Origin: Bacteroidota bacterium
Lineage (GTDB): Bacteria > Bacteroidota > Bacteroidia > Bacteroidales > F082
Length of the DNA stretch: 46,690 nt
Assembly: GCA_003232915.1 (NCBI GenBank)
Contig: QIKE01000128.1
Coordinates: 1-46,690, forward strand
Direction: 5' to 3'
The notes below the pieces were generated by a model. It had not been told where the DNA came from, searched no databases, and was given only the letters and a program-made list of their open reading frames with translations. The translations under genes and the position numbers were made by a program. Within the stretch, counting starts at the first letter, position 1, and every line of letters starts with the position of its first letter. This document shows positions 32,967 through 40,481 of the stretch, piece by piece.

Positions 32967-34136
32967 TTATGATTCTAATTTATTAATGATTTCTTTTGCT
33001 TTTCGCCTGCTCATTCGGTCGGTTTCCATCAAATCGTCCAAGCTTGGATTATCTACAAAAGGAACAACAGGAAAACTATCTTCAACCACTTGTGGCATCT
33101 GCAAAAAAGCAATCCGTCCTTTCAAAAAAGCCTCAACGGCTAACTCGTTGGCAGCGTTGAGAATACAGGGCATATTACCCCCTAATCTTAAGGCTTCGAA
33201 AGCGAGTGCAAGGTTACGAAAAATTTTGTTATCGGGAGTGTAGAAATGAAGTGATTGTAATTTCAACAAATCAAGGCGTTGCAGTTTGTTGACAAATCTT
33301 TCGGGATACGAAAGAGCAAACTGAATGGCAATACGCATATCGGGCAAACCGAGCTGTGCCTTAACCGATGCATCGGCAAAATAAACCAGGGAATGAACGA
33401 CAGATTCGGGATGAATAATAACTTCAATTTGTTCGGGATTAAGATTAAATAACCATTTGGCTTCAATAGCTTCCAATCCTTTGTTCATTAAGGTTGCCGA
33501 GTCGATGCTCACCTTGTTCCCCATATTCCAGTTGGGATGTGCAAGTGCTTGTTTTCGTAAAACTGTTTCGAGAAACTCTTCCGATTTATTGCGAAATGGG
33601 CCTCCCGAACCGGTAAGCACAATTTTTTCGATAGTATTTTGACCTTCGCCCATCAGACACTGAAAAATAGCCGAATGTTCCGAATCAACCGGAACAACAC
33701 GACTATGATTTTTCAAAGCGGCATGCATCAACAATTCTCCGGCCGCCACGAGACATTCCTTGTTGGCCAATGCAAGAGGCTTTTTGTTTTCGATAGCGGC
33801 AAGGGTAGGACGCAAAGCATCAAATCCAACAATAGCCATCAGCACAAGGTCGATACTCTCCATCTCGGTGATCTGTACAATGGCATCGCTGCCGGCATAT
33901 ACTTTAACATTGTAAGGGTTGAGAGCCTCAAAAACTTCGGCATAATATTTCTCATTACCGATAACAACCACATTGGGTTCGAATTGCAGGGCCTGTTCAA
34001 TGAGCAAGCGGTAATTGTTCATAGCCGTAAGCACTTCTACGACAAAATGCCCGGAATGCTGCGCTATTACATCCAAAGTCTGTGTTCCGACCGAACCGGT
34101 TGAACCAAGTATGGCTATTCGTTTTTTCAACCTCAA
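32967..34136 (-). CDS. dxr: 1-deoxy-D-xylulose-5-phosphate reductoisomerase
   Basis: A 389-residue protein. The NADPH-binding start is IAILGSTGSVGTQTLDVI, the metal-binding block VPVDSEHSAIFQCL, and the catalytic loop LTGSGGPF. NPNWNMG-type (AHPNWNMGNKVSIDSATLMNKGLE) sequence follows. It makes MEP, the committed precursor of isoprenoids, and so feeds the undecaprenyl pathway served by uppP nearby. The start is a TTG at 34136, 5 nt after the M23 stop; no ATG precedes the Rossmann motif. Confidence 0.96.
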   Translation of the reverse strand: MRLKKRIAILGSTGSVGTQTLDVIAQHSGHFVVEVLTAMNNYRLLIEQALQFEPNVVVIGNEKYYAEVFEALNPYNVKVYAGSDAIVQITEMESIDLVLMAIVGFDALRPTLAAIENKKPLALANKECLVAAGELLMHAALKNHSRVVPVDSEHSAIFQCLMGEGQNTIEKIVLTGSGGPFRNKSEEFLETVLRKQALAHPNWNMGNKVSIDSATLMNKGLEAIEAKWLFNLNPEQIEVIIHPESVVHSLVYFADASVKAQLGLPDMRIAIQFALSYPERFVNKLQRLDLLKLQSLHFYTPDNKIFRNLALAFEALRLGGNMPCILNAANELAVEAFLKGRIAFLQMPQVVEDSFPVVPFVDNPSLDDLMETDRMSRRKAKEIINKLES

Positions 34137-34141
34137 CCGTC

Positions 34142-35029
34142 TTAATTAAACATAATAAACTTCTGTGGATCAACGGGTTTACCTTTGCTCCACAGTTCGA
34201 AATGAAGATGCGGGCCTGTGCTAAGTTCGCCCGATTGTCCGGTAATAGCAATGGGGTCGCCGGCTTTTACCAAATCACCTTCTTGCTTCAAAAGTGTAGC
34301 ATTGTGTTTATATACCGAAATTAAATTCTGTTGATGCTGTATTACAAGTATATAGCCGGTTTCGAGCGTCCAGTTTGCCAAAATCACCGTGCCGTCAAGA
34401 ACACTTTTAACAGCATCGTTGTGCGAAGCTGCAATGTCGATGCCGTAATGTTTTTCAGCCAAGTTGAATTTCGAGGTGATAATGCCGTCTAAAGGTTTAA
34501 AAAAATTCAAACTTTGTATGCTTTTTCCTGAAGATGCCGTTTGAAAACCTTCACCGTTTTCAGCATATAAATTATAACGCGTTTCCTTTTCGAATTGTAG
34601 ACGAAATAAACTATCTTCTACCGACTTACGATTAGTTATAGTATCGTAGCCGATGCTATCGGGAATGTTTTCATCCGAACTGTCCAATATAGTTTCGTTG
34701 TTAATAATACGCTTGATATTTTCGATATAAAGGTTTTTCATTTTTATATCATTCATCAGCGAATCGGCACGAAAATTCAACCGGTAAAGTCCTCTACGCT
34801 GGTCAACATCGGGATAGCCAGGAACATAGGTTTTCAAAGGAGTATATGCAATAAGTAAAAAATTCAAACTACTAAAAACAATTGCCAGGCTAACGAGTAG
34901 CACTATCACATTCAGCCGCGTAAGTCTAAACGAAAACCGCTCTTCAAAAGTTTTATCGTTAAACAGTATCAACCGGTACTTATTTCGTAATTTATGGTAC
35001 CATTTTTCTTTTTTTCGAATTGTAGCCAT
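34142..35029 (-). CDS. M23 family metallopeptidase, membrane-anchored
   Basis: A 295-residue protein from the ATG at 35029 (MATIRKKEKWYHKLRNKYR). A single transmembrane helix (about residues 37-58) is followed by a linker and a C-terminal LytM domain with zinc ligands in AEKHYGIDIAAS and HLHFELW and a QSGELSTGPHLHF signature. The His and Asp of the first block are present, so it may be an active peptidoglycan endopeptidase. It is the first gene of the M23-dxr-rseP-HAD run. A TTG at 35050 falls inside the promoter box and is rejected. Confidence 0.9.
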   Translation of the reverse strand: MATIRKKEKWYHKLRNKYRLILFNDKTFEERFSFRLTRLNVIVLLVSLAIVFSSLNFLLIAYTPLKTYVPGYPDVDQRRGLYRLNFRADSLMNDIKMKNLYIENIKRIINNETILDSSDENIPDSIGYDTITNRKSVEDSLFRLQFEKETRYNLYAENGEGFQTASSGKSIQSLNFFKPLDGIITSKFNLAEKHYGIDIAASHNDAVKSVLDGTVILANWTLETGYILVIQHQQNLISVYKHNATLLKQEGDLVKAGDPIAITGQSGELSTGPHLHFELWSKGKPVDPQKFIMFN

Positions 35030-35047
35030 TGGAGTAATATTTCGCCG

Positions 35048-35080
35048 CAAAGGTACAAATTACGCTGTTCGGATTTCAAT
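35048..35080 (-). promoter_or_regulatory. Predicted promoter of the M23-dxr-rseP operon
   Basis: On the minus strand, ATTG (35077-35080), 21 nt, then TACCTTTG (35048-35055). The predicted leader is only about 15-20 nt. The -33 region abuts a fragment of the dispersed repeat described at 35077-35112. Confidence 0.5.
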
Positions 35081-35112
35081 AACGAAGAAATTGACGTTTT
35101 CAAGTCAAGCAC
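35077..35112 (+). repeat. Right-end fragment of the dispersed MITE-like element
   Basis: This stretch (AATAACGAAGAAATTGACG..TTTTC..AAGCACT) matches the right end of the copy at 40147-40302 over about 36 nt with few differences. No left end is found next to it. Confidence 0.6.
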
Positions 35113-35116
35113 TTAT

Positions 35117-35923
35117 TTATTTTTTCTCAAGAAGCCATATATCCTGTTGCGGTCTTCCGTTATTTGATTTTTGCTCAATGTGTTCCAAAACCGTTAATTT
35201 GTTTGATGTGAAAAGTCTGTACATATATTTTGCAGGATGATAAGCAGTAAATGTTCGGTGTCCTTCTTTTACATGTCCTCGAATAACCAATTTGCCTTCA
35301 ACAAATTTTTCGAGTTCCTTTTTGCTCAATTTACCTTGAAATGCCTCTCCATGGGTTGTGAAAAACATAATACCTCCTTTTTTAAGGATGCGTGCAAGCT
35401 CTTTTGTCCATTCAAGATGTTTTTCTTCCGATAGATGTGTAAAAATAGAGATGCCGAAAATAAAATCAAAAAAAACATCCTCATACGGAAGCTTCGCAAC
35501 CAAGCTATTATGATTAAATTCTATTCCTTTGAGATGGCTTTTACACCATTCTATTGATTTTTTGTTATAGTCGGTCCCGTAAATTCTACTGTCTTTTCCC
35601 AAAAATGCGGGTAAATGACGAATGATTCGGCCCGGGCCACATCCCCAGTCAAGAACAACAACGGGATTATTATTTCTATGGTTTCTATAGTAATTTAACA
35701 ACCATTCCGCCGTATTTTTACTTTTCGTTAAATATTCTTCGTAATTTAGCTGAAACGCTTCGTAGATGTAATAATCCGGTGGAAGAACAGAATCAGGATT
35801 TTTTATCCGAAACTCATTATTTTTTTTTCTGTTTTTAAACTTAAAATAATAAAACCTGATATTGTCAGTCAGCTGCATTAACCCAAACTTTCTGAGAAAT
35901 ATTGATAGATTACCTTTGTTCAT
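35117..35923 (-). CDS. Class I SAM-dependent methyltransferase
   Basis: A 268-residue protein. SAM-binding motif I is VVVLDWGCGPGRIIRHLP (near residue 100), then YGTDYNKKSIEWC and FDFIFGISIFTHLSEEKHLEW, all typical of Methyltransf_11/25 enzymes. The first 90 residues form a variable extension (ILPPDYYIYEAFQLNYEEYLTKSK in part). Such proteins often modify sugars or small metabolites; the substrate is not predictable. It is not obviously in an operon: the M23 gene starts 88 nt further on and has its own promoter. Confidence 0.78.
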   Translation of the reverse strand: MNKGNLSIFLRKFGLMQLTDNIRFYYFKFKNRKKNNEFRIKNPDSVLPPDYYIYEAFQLNYEEYLTKSKNTAEWLLNYYRNHRNNNPVVVLDWGCGPGRIIRHLPAFLGKDSRIYGTDYNKKSIEWCKSHLKGIEFNHNSLVAKLPYEDVFFDFIFGISIFTHLSEEKHLEWTKELARILKKGGIMFFTTHGEAFQGKLSKKELEKFVEGKLVIRGHVKEGHRTFTAYHPAKYMYRLFTSNKLTVLEHIEQKSNNGRPQQDIWLLEKK

Positions 35924-36000
35924 TTTGTTTTTTTAATTAGATAGTTTCTGCAATTGAGAGTAATTTCAATTATATGTTTCGCATCGCTGAAGGAAAATAA

Positions 36001-37338
36001 TTAAATTACTCCCTGATCCAACATAGCATTAGCAACTTTCAGAAAGCCCGCAATGTTAGCGCCTTTTACGTAGTTAATATAGCCGTTTTCTTCGGCGCCA
36101 TACTTAATACAGGCCTTATGAATAGAAGACATAATCCGGTGCAGTTTGGCATCCACCTCTTCGGCAAACCACGAAAGTTTCATAGCATTTTGCGTCATTT
36201 CCAAACCGGAAACAGCAACTCCACCGGCATTAACAGCTTTACCTGGGCCAAAATGAATTTTTTTCTCATACAAAAGATTAACAGCCTCGGCGGTACAACC
36301 CATATTAGAAACTTCGGCCACAGCCATCACACCATTATCTATTAAGTGCTGTGCATCTTCTTTGTTCAACTCGTTTTGTGTGGCACAAGGCATAGCAATA
36401 TCGCATTTAACTTCCCAAGGATGTTTTCCCGAAACAAAGGTGGCCGAAGGAAATTCTTCTACATAAGGAGACACAACATCCTGATTAGAGGCACGGAGTT
36501 CGAGCAAGTAATCAATTTTTTCGCCTGAAACACCGTCAGGATCATAAACATAACCGTCGGGACCTGAAATAGTGATTACCTTACCTCCCAGTTCCGTTAC
36601 CTTTAGGGCAACACCCCAAGCAACATTACCGAAACCCGATAATGCCACCGTTTTGCCTTCGAAAGTTTCGTTTTGCATTGTTAGCATCTCTTGCATAAAA
36701 TATACACCACCAAAACCTGTAGCTTCGGGGCGAATAAGGCTGCCTCCCCAGCCAAGACCTTTGCCGGTGAGTACACCTGTATTTTCGCGCGATAACTTTT
36801 TGTACATACCATAAAGATAGCCTATTTCCCTTCCGCCAACACCAATATCACCGGCTGGCACATCAGTGTCGGGTCCAATAATTTTCCAAAGTTCCAACAT
36901 AAAAGCCTGACAGAAACGCATGATCTCGTTGTCGGATTTTCCTTTGGCATTAAAATCGGAACCTCCTTTTGATCCCCCCAAAGGTAAAGTAGTCAACGAG
37001 TTTTTAAAGATTTGTTCAAATCCTAAAAATTTCAAAATACTTAAATTTACACTCGGGTGAAAACGTAATCCGCCTTTGTAAGGGCCAAGCGCGTTGTTAA
37101 ACTGCACACGATAACCCAAATTCATTTGTACGTCGCCATTGTCATCAATCCACGGTACTTTAAACATTAAAATACGGTCGGGTTCAACGAGACGTTCGAT
37201 AATGGCGGCCGATTCAAATTGAGGATTTTCATTCACTACTTCTTCAATAGATTCTAAAACCTCACGTACAGCTTGCAAAAACTCTAACTCACCCGGATGT
37301 TTTTTTTCCAGGTTGTTCATAATATTTTTAAGATCCAT
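36001..37338 (-). CDS. gdhA: NADP-type glutamate dehydrogenase
   Basis: A 445-residue protein from the ATG at 37338 (MDLKNIMNNLEKKHPGE), which gives the usual family length; a TTG at 37404 would add 22 residues and lies in the promoter. The signature GPYKGGLRFHPSVNLSILKFLGFEQIFKNSLT (active-site Lys in LPLGGSKGGSDF) and the Rossmann FGNVAWGVALK mark hexameric GdhA. It forms glutamate from 2-oxoglutarate and ammonium, the main ammonium entry route in many Bacteroidota. Confidence 0.96.
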   Translation of the reverse strand: MDLKNIMNNLEKKHPGELEFLQAVREVLESIEEVVNENPQFESAAIIERLVEPDRILMFKVPWIDDNGDVQMNLGYRVQFNNALGPYKGGLRFHPSVNLSILKFLGFEQIFKNSLTTLPLGGSKGGSDFNAKGKSDNEIMRFCQAFMLELWKIIGPDTDVPAGDIGVGGREIGYLYGMYKKLSRENTGVLTGKGLGWGGSLIRPEATGFGGVYFMQEMLTMQNETFEGKTVALSGFGNVAWGVALKVTELGGKVITISGPDGYVYDPDGVSGEKIDYLLELRASNQDVVSPYVEEFPSATFVSGKHPWEVKCDIAMPCATQNELNKEDAQHLIDNGVMAVAEVSNMGCTAEAVNLLYEKKIHFGPGKAVNAGGVAVSGLEMTQNAMKLSWFAEEVDAKLHRIMSSIHKACIKYGAEENGYINYVKGANIAGFLKVANAMLDQGVI

Positions 37339-37371
37339 TTCCTTAGTTTTTAATGATTTGTATTTCATCCG

Positions 37372-37405
37372 CAAAATTATTTTTTTTATCTGATTTCGGA
37401 ACAAA
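37372..37405 (-). promoter_or_regulatory. Predicted gdhA promoter
   Basis: On the minus strand, TTTG (37402-37405), 22 nt, then TAATTTTG (37372-37379), both consensus matches, with a leader of about 30 nt. Confidence 0.5.
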
Positions 37406-37680
37406 ATTAGTTATTATACACGCCGCCACATTAACATTATTCAAAGATATTGTTTTTTATTTTGCCTGAATAAAAAAAATAAAATCCTAACAAATAATTG
37501 AATACGTATTCTTTGCAATCTATATTTTATTTTTTTTAAATTAATTTTAAGGATAATCCCCCTTCCGAATAAAATCTGTAAAATCATTAGACACATCTAT
37601 GTAATCCACTTAGGATAGACAATCAGGTTCTTATAAACAAATAATATTAAAGAAGTAAAAAACAACATTTTGGAAGTTTT

Positions 37681-38157
37681 TTATTTTTTCCCGTCACTTT
37701 TGTTTTCCGGTTTGGAGGGTGGCCAAAAATAAGTTGATGTGAGGTCGTTTTTTTTCTCAAAAAGAAATCCGGTAAGGTCGTCTGCTTTGTTACGACGCGT
37801 ATAAGCGCTGATATTTCCAATTCCTTTTATTTCAATCATAAGATGAAAATCGGGGCTTTGGATAATTCTGTCCAAACGCATTTCAAAATTCCGAAGGTCT
37901 CTTTTCTTCCCATTGTTTGCATAAAAGGTAAGTGTGTAAAATGTTTTTACACCATTAAGGTATGCACTAAATTCCTGATTTTCAGTAAACCCGAGGTGCA
38001 AATCCGAACCGGATTTTTTCAATTCAAAACCTTTTTTTGCGGCATAATATTCAAAAACCTTTTCAACCGATTGGCTGTTGCCACAACCTGGTAACAATAT
38101 TAGCGAAAACCCCAAAACAATACTGTAAATCAGTAATTTAATTTTGTTTTTTATCAT
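37681..38157 (-). CDS. DUF4252-like lipoprotein
   Basis: A 158-residue lipoprotein with signal ending LILLPGC. The mature part (VEKVFEYYAAKKGFELKKSGSDLHLGF...) resembles a shortened relative of the DUF4252 protein encoded just upstream, and the two reading frames overlap by 20 nt. It is the last gene of the sigma/anti-sigma operon. DUF4252 proteins are often controlled by the ECF sigma beside them. The function is unknown. Confidence 0.65.
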   Translation of the reverse strand: MIKNKIKLLIYSIVLGFSLILLPGCGNSQSVEKVFEYYAAKKGFELKKSGSDLHLGFTENQEFSAYLNGVKTFYTLTFYANNGKKRDLRNFEMRLDRIIQSPDFHLMIEIKGIGNISAYTRRNKADDLTGFLFEKKNDLTSTYFWPPSKPENKSDGKK

Positions 38158-38692
38158 TGTTATGCAGTTTTTTCAGATCATTCATACCGGGCATATTAAC
38201 AGCCTGTCCGATTTGCGAAATGGTTTGCATATTTATGGAACCCGTGAGATCCATAATTATTGATTCGCCGGGTGCGTTAACAATCATTAAAAATTCTTTA
38301 ATTTTACCCTCTTTACTTTGTTGAGCAAAAAACCTTACAGTTTTATCGTCCGAATTTACTGTCATAATTTCTTTGTACCGGTTAGCAGGCAACGATTTTT
38401 TTATTTCTTTATAGAAATCGAAAACCTTTGTGCTGTCTTTGGCTTCGTACACTAACATTTTCAGACCTTTCAGTTGTTTTATAGCTTGTTGTGTTTGGCG
38501 GGCATCCTTTGAGCTGTCGTTCATGTTTATGCCGGCAAGCATCTCAAACATATCGGGTGAGATATTAATGCTGGTAAAGCCGTCTTTTCCGGCATATTTG
38601 TCGTAAAGACCGTCGATAGCCGTTTGGGCGCTTGTCATCAAAGGCAAAAAGCCTAGTGCTACGATTATCAATTGAATTACAATTTTTTTCAT
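38138..38692 (-). CDS. DUF4252 domain protein, exported
   Basis: A 184-residue protein with a signal peptide (MKKIVIQLIIVALGFLPLMTSAQ) and the DUF4252 pattern: YDKYAGKDGFTSINISPDMF, LKMLVYEAKDS, and FLMIVNAPGESIIMDLTGSI. It lacks a lipobox Cys, so it should be periplasmic. It lies 26 nt after the anti-sigma gene. Family members of this size appear repeatedly next to ECF sigma factors in Bacteroidota; the role is unknown. Confidence 0.78.
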   Translation of the reverse strand: MKKIVIQLIIVALGFLPLMTSAQTAIDGLYDKYAGKDGFTSINISPDMFEMLAGINMNDSSKDARQTQQAIKQLKGLKMLVYEAKDSTKVFDFYKEIKKSLPANRYKEIMTVNSDDKTVRFFAQQSKEGKIKEFLMIVNAPGESIIMDLTGSINMQTISQIGQAVNMPGMNDLKKLHNNDKKQN

Positions 38693-38718
38693 AATATTAC
38701 AATTTTTTTTGTTAATAA

Positions 38719-39312
38719 TTATTTAAGTTCGAGATTGATATACACACTGTTGATAGATTGAATCAAGCGGCGGGCATGTTCTATTTCTTTCAGTTTTTGT
38801 ATTTTTTTCAATGTTTGATTTAATTGTTTAATTTCCGATGCTTTTTTTAAACTTTTATTGAGTTCATCTGTAGCTTTTTTTGCCGGTTTCAAGGCTTTAT
38901 TAAGATTTTCAGAAACATTTTGAAGCGCATTTTTTGTTTCGGTAAAAGCAAGAGTAGGGTTAGTTACTGTTCCGTAAACCTGTCGAGGCGAAAACAAGTC
39001 GGCGGTTATCCATACGGAAAGCAACATCAACAAACCGGCAGCTATTCCCGATAAGGCAAATTTTAATGAAATGGTTTTTTTTTGCGGTGATGTATTGTTA
39101 ATCTTTTCAAACAATCGTTTATCAAAACCGGAGGTAAGAATTTCTTTTGCATACAGTTGGCGCATACTCTCAAATTGTAGTTGTTCTATAATAAAACTCT
39201 CGGCTACATTTTTTCCTTTGAAATAACCTGATAATACTTTTTCTTCCGCAATATCGGTTTCTCCGGTATAAAAGCGATTAAGCAGTTCCCGTATTTTTTT
39301 ATCCGATTTCAT
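38719..39312 (-). CDS. Probable anti-sigma factor, single-pass membrane protein
   Basis: A 197-residue protein. Residues 1-75 are cytoplasmic and include helices rich in charged residues (KKIRELLNRFYTGETDIAEEKVLSGYF). One transmembrane segment lies near residues 85-107 (FALSGIAAGLLMLLSVWITADLF). The periplasmic tail is a Lys-rich, coiled-coil-like region (NLNKALKPAKKATDELNKSLKKASEI). Position and layout match anti-sigma factors: it overlaps the sigma gene by 14 nt and lies between it and the DUF4252 genes. It has no FecR domain or zinc HxxxCxxC motif. Confidence 0.7.
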   Translation of the reverse strand: MKSDKKIRELLNRFYTGETDIAEEKVLSGYFKGKNVAESFIIEQLQFESMRQLYAKEILTSGFDKRLFEKINNTSPQKKTISLKFALSGIAAGLLMLLSVWITADLFSPRQVYGTVTNPTLAFTETKNALQNVSENLNKALKPAKKATDELNKSLKKASEIKQLNQTLKKIQKLKEIEHARRLIQSINSVYINLELK

Positions 39313-39808
39313 AAGCTTCGATTCTTTGAAAAGATTCTCTAACTTTTTTTCTTGCCCGCGACAAGTTTACCCTGATGTAGTTCATTTGAAAACCGGTGAT
39401 TTCTGCAATTTCATTTAATTCCATTCCTTCAATATCACGTAAAAGTATTACGGTTTTTTGCTGCTCGGGCAAACGATTGATTATTTTTTTAACTTGACTC
39501 ACCATATCTTTTTGTCCGCTTTGCTCAAGCGGGTCGCCACCACTCAACACGTTGATGTTTGTATTCAAACTTAACGTCTTGTTTTTTTTCGATTTCAGTT
39601 TGTCGAGGCTTTTATTTCTTATAATGGTCATCATCAGTGCTTCGGTGCTGTTGTATCTGAAAAGTTCATCGCGCATTTCCCAAAGTTTTAAATAAACGTC
39701 CTGAACCACATCTTCGGCCTCCTGCCTGTTGCTCAGCAAATGCAAAGCAAATCGGAACAACTTATTTTTCAATGGCAAAAGTGCTGTTTTAAAATCTTCT
39801 GTGGTCAT
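39299..39808 (-). CDS. ECF sigma-70 factor
   Basis: A 169-residue protein from the ATG at 39808 (MTTEDFKTALLPLKNKLFRFA); a TTG at 39829 would add seven residues. Region 2 is RFALHLLSNRQEAEDVVQDVYLKLW, and region 4 is LPEQQKTVILLRDIEGMELNEIAEITGFQMNYIRVNLSRARKKVRE with a helix-turn-helix. It directs RNA polymerase to envelope-stress or autoregulated promoters, held in check by the adjacent membrane anti-sigma. A TACTTTCG box at 39830-39837 is seven of eight to the housekeeping consensus. Confidence 0.9.
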   Translation of the reverse strand: MTTEDFKTALLPLKNKLFRFALHLLSNRQEAEDVVQDVYLKLWEMRDELFRYNSTEALMMTIIRNKSLDKLKSKKNKTLSLNTNINVLSGGDPLEQSGQKDMVSQVKKIINRLPEQQKTVILLRDIEGMELNEIAEITGFQMNYIRVNLSRARKKVRESFQRIEAYEIG

Positions 39809-39968
39809 TTCAAAAAGATAAGACGACAACGAAAGTATAAAATTACAATATGATAATTAAAAAAGTAAAAGGAAACTGAAATAAGAATTGATTAATCCAC
39901 CTTTCTAAAAAAGTGGCTTTGGTTTGTCTCTATAGGGTTAGTATTTTCTACTTTTTTGAATCTCGAAC

Positions 39969-40034
39969 ATCAATTAACGATATTAAAATCTTGAAATTTT
40001 AATTTACCTCTGAATTCGTGATTCGTTAATTGAT
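39969..40034. repeat. Perfect 12-bp inverted repeat with nested stem
   Basis: ATCAATTAACGA (39969-39980) pairs with TCGTTAATTGAT (40023-40034). Between them TTAAAAT...ATTTTAA forms a second 7-bp stem. It is bidirectional and AT-rich. It could be a terminator for an antisense transcript, a recombination site or a fossil insertion end. Confidence 0.6.
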
Positions 40035-40146
40035 ATTCATTATTCAATTTATTTCCACAAACATAAAGGCATAGCCAAAAGAACATTGCCATGTCCAAAG
40101 AGCATTGTTTTTCGAGTTGAAATAAAAAATATATTAGAACTTATAA

Positions 40147-40302
40147 TTGGTGCTCGTAGAAAACGCCATTTTTTATAGTGTTTAATCGGAAAACGCTAAG
40201 TTCGAGGCTTGTGAAGCTTTGAGTATTAAGGGAGTATAAAGTAAATAATTAGTCATCAGAGTGAGCATAACGAAGAAATTAACGTTTTCGAACAAGCACT
40301 AA
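40147..40302. repeat. MITE-like element, copy A
   Basis: A 156-bp noncoding unit. The left end TTGGTGCTCGTAGAAAACG (40147-40165) and the reverse complement of the right end TTAGTGCTTGTTCGAAAACG (40283-40302) agree at about 16 of 20 positions, giving imperfect terminal inverted repeats. A second copy (44186-44330) and a right-end fragment (35077-35112) occur in the window. Inside is a short palindrome, GCTTGTGAAGC. I see no clear target-site duplication and no transposase. Confidence 0.6.
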
Positions 40303-40481
40303 CTAACAATGGTTTTGCAACTATATTGGATTCCATATTGTCAAATATTGGGAATGTTTAAAAGAATTAGAAACGTGAAAATATTACTTATAAACATATA
40401 AGCATTTCTTAGGAGAAGATGTTTGTAGTGAGTAAGTCTATTTATATTATTTTTATTGAATCAACTAAAACATATTGCAAA

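Larger units (their letters stand above)
39840..40481. other. Noncoding region upstream of the large surface-protein gene
   Basis: No gene is supported. It holds a 12-bp perfect inverted repeat (39969-39980 with 40023-40034), a nested 7-bp one (TTAAAAT/ATTTTAA), and the MITE-like element at 40147-40302. Confidence 0.55.

Noticed and set aside
40411-40481. ATG at 40419 preceded by AGGAG as start of the surface protein
   Set aside because: Spacing to AGGAG is only 3 nt, Shine-Dalgarno use is rare in this phylum, and the extension would precede a proper signal peptide at 40482. The upstream start cannot be fully excluded.
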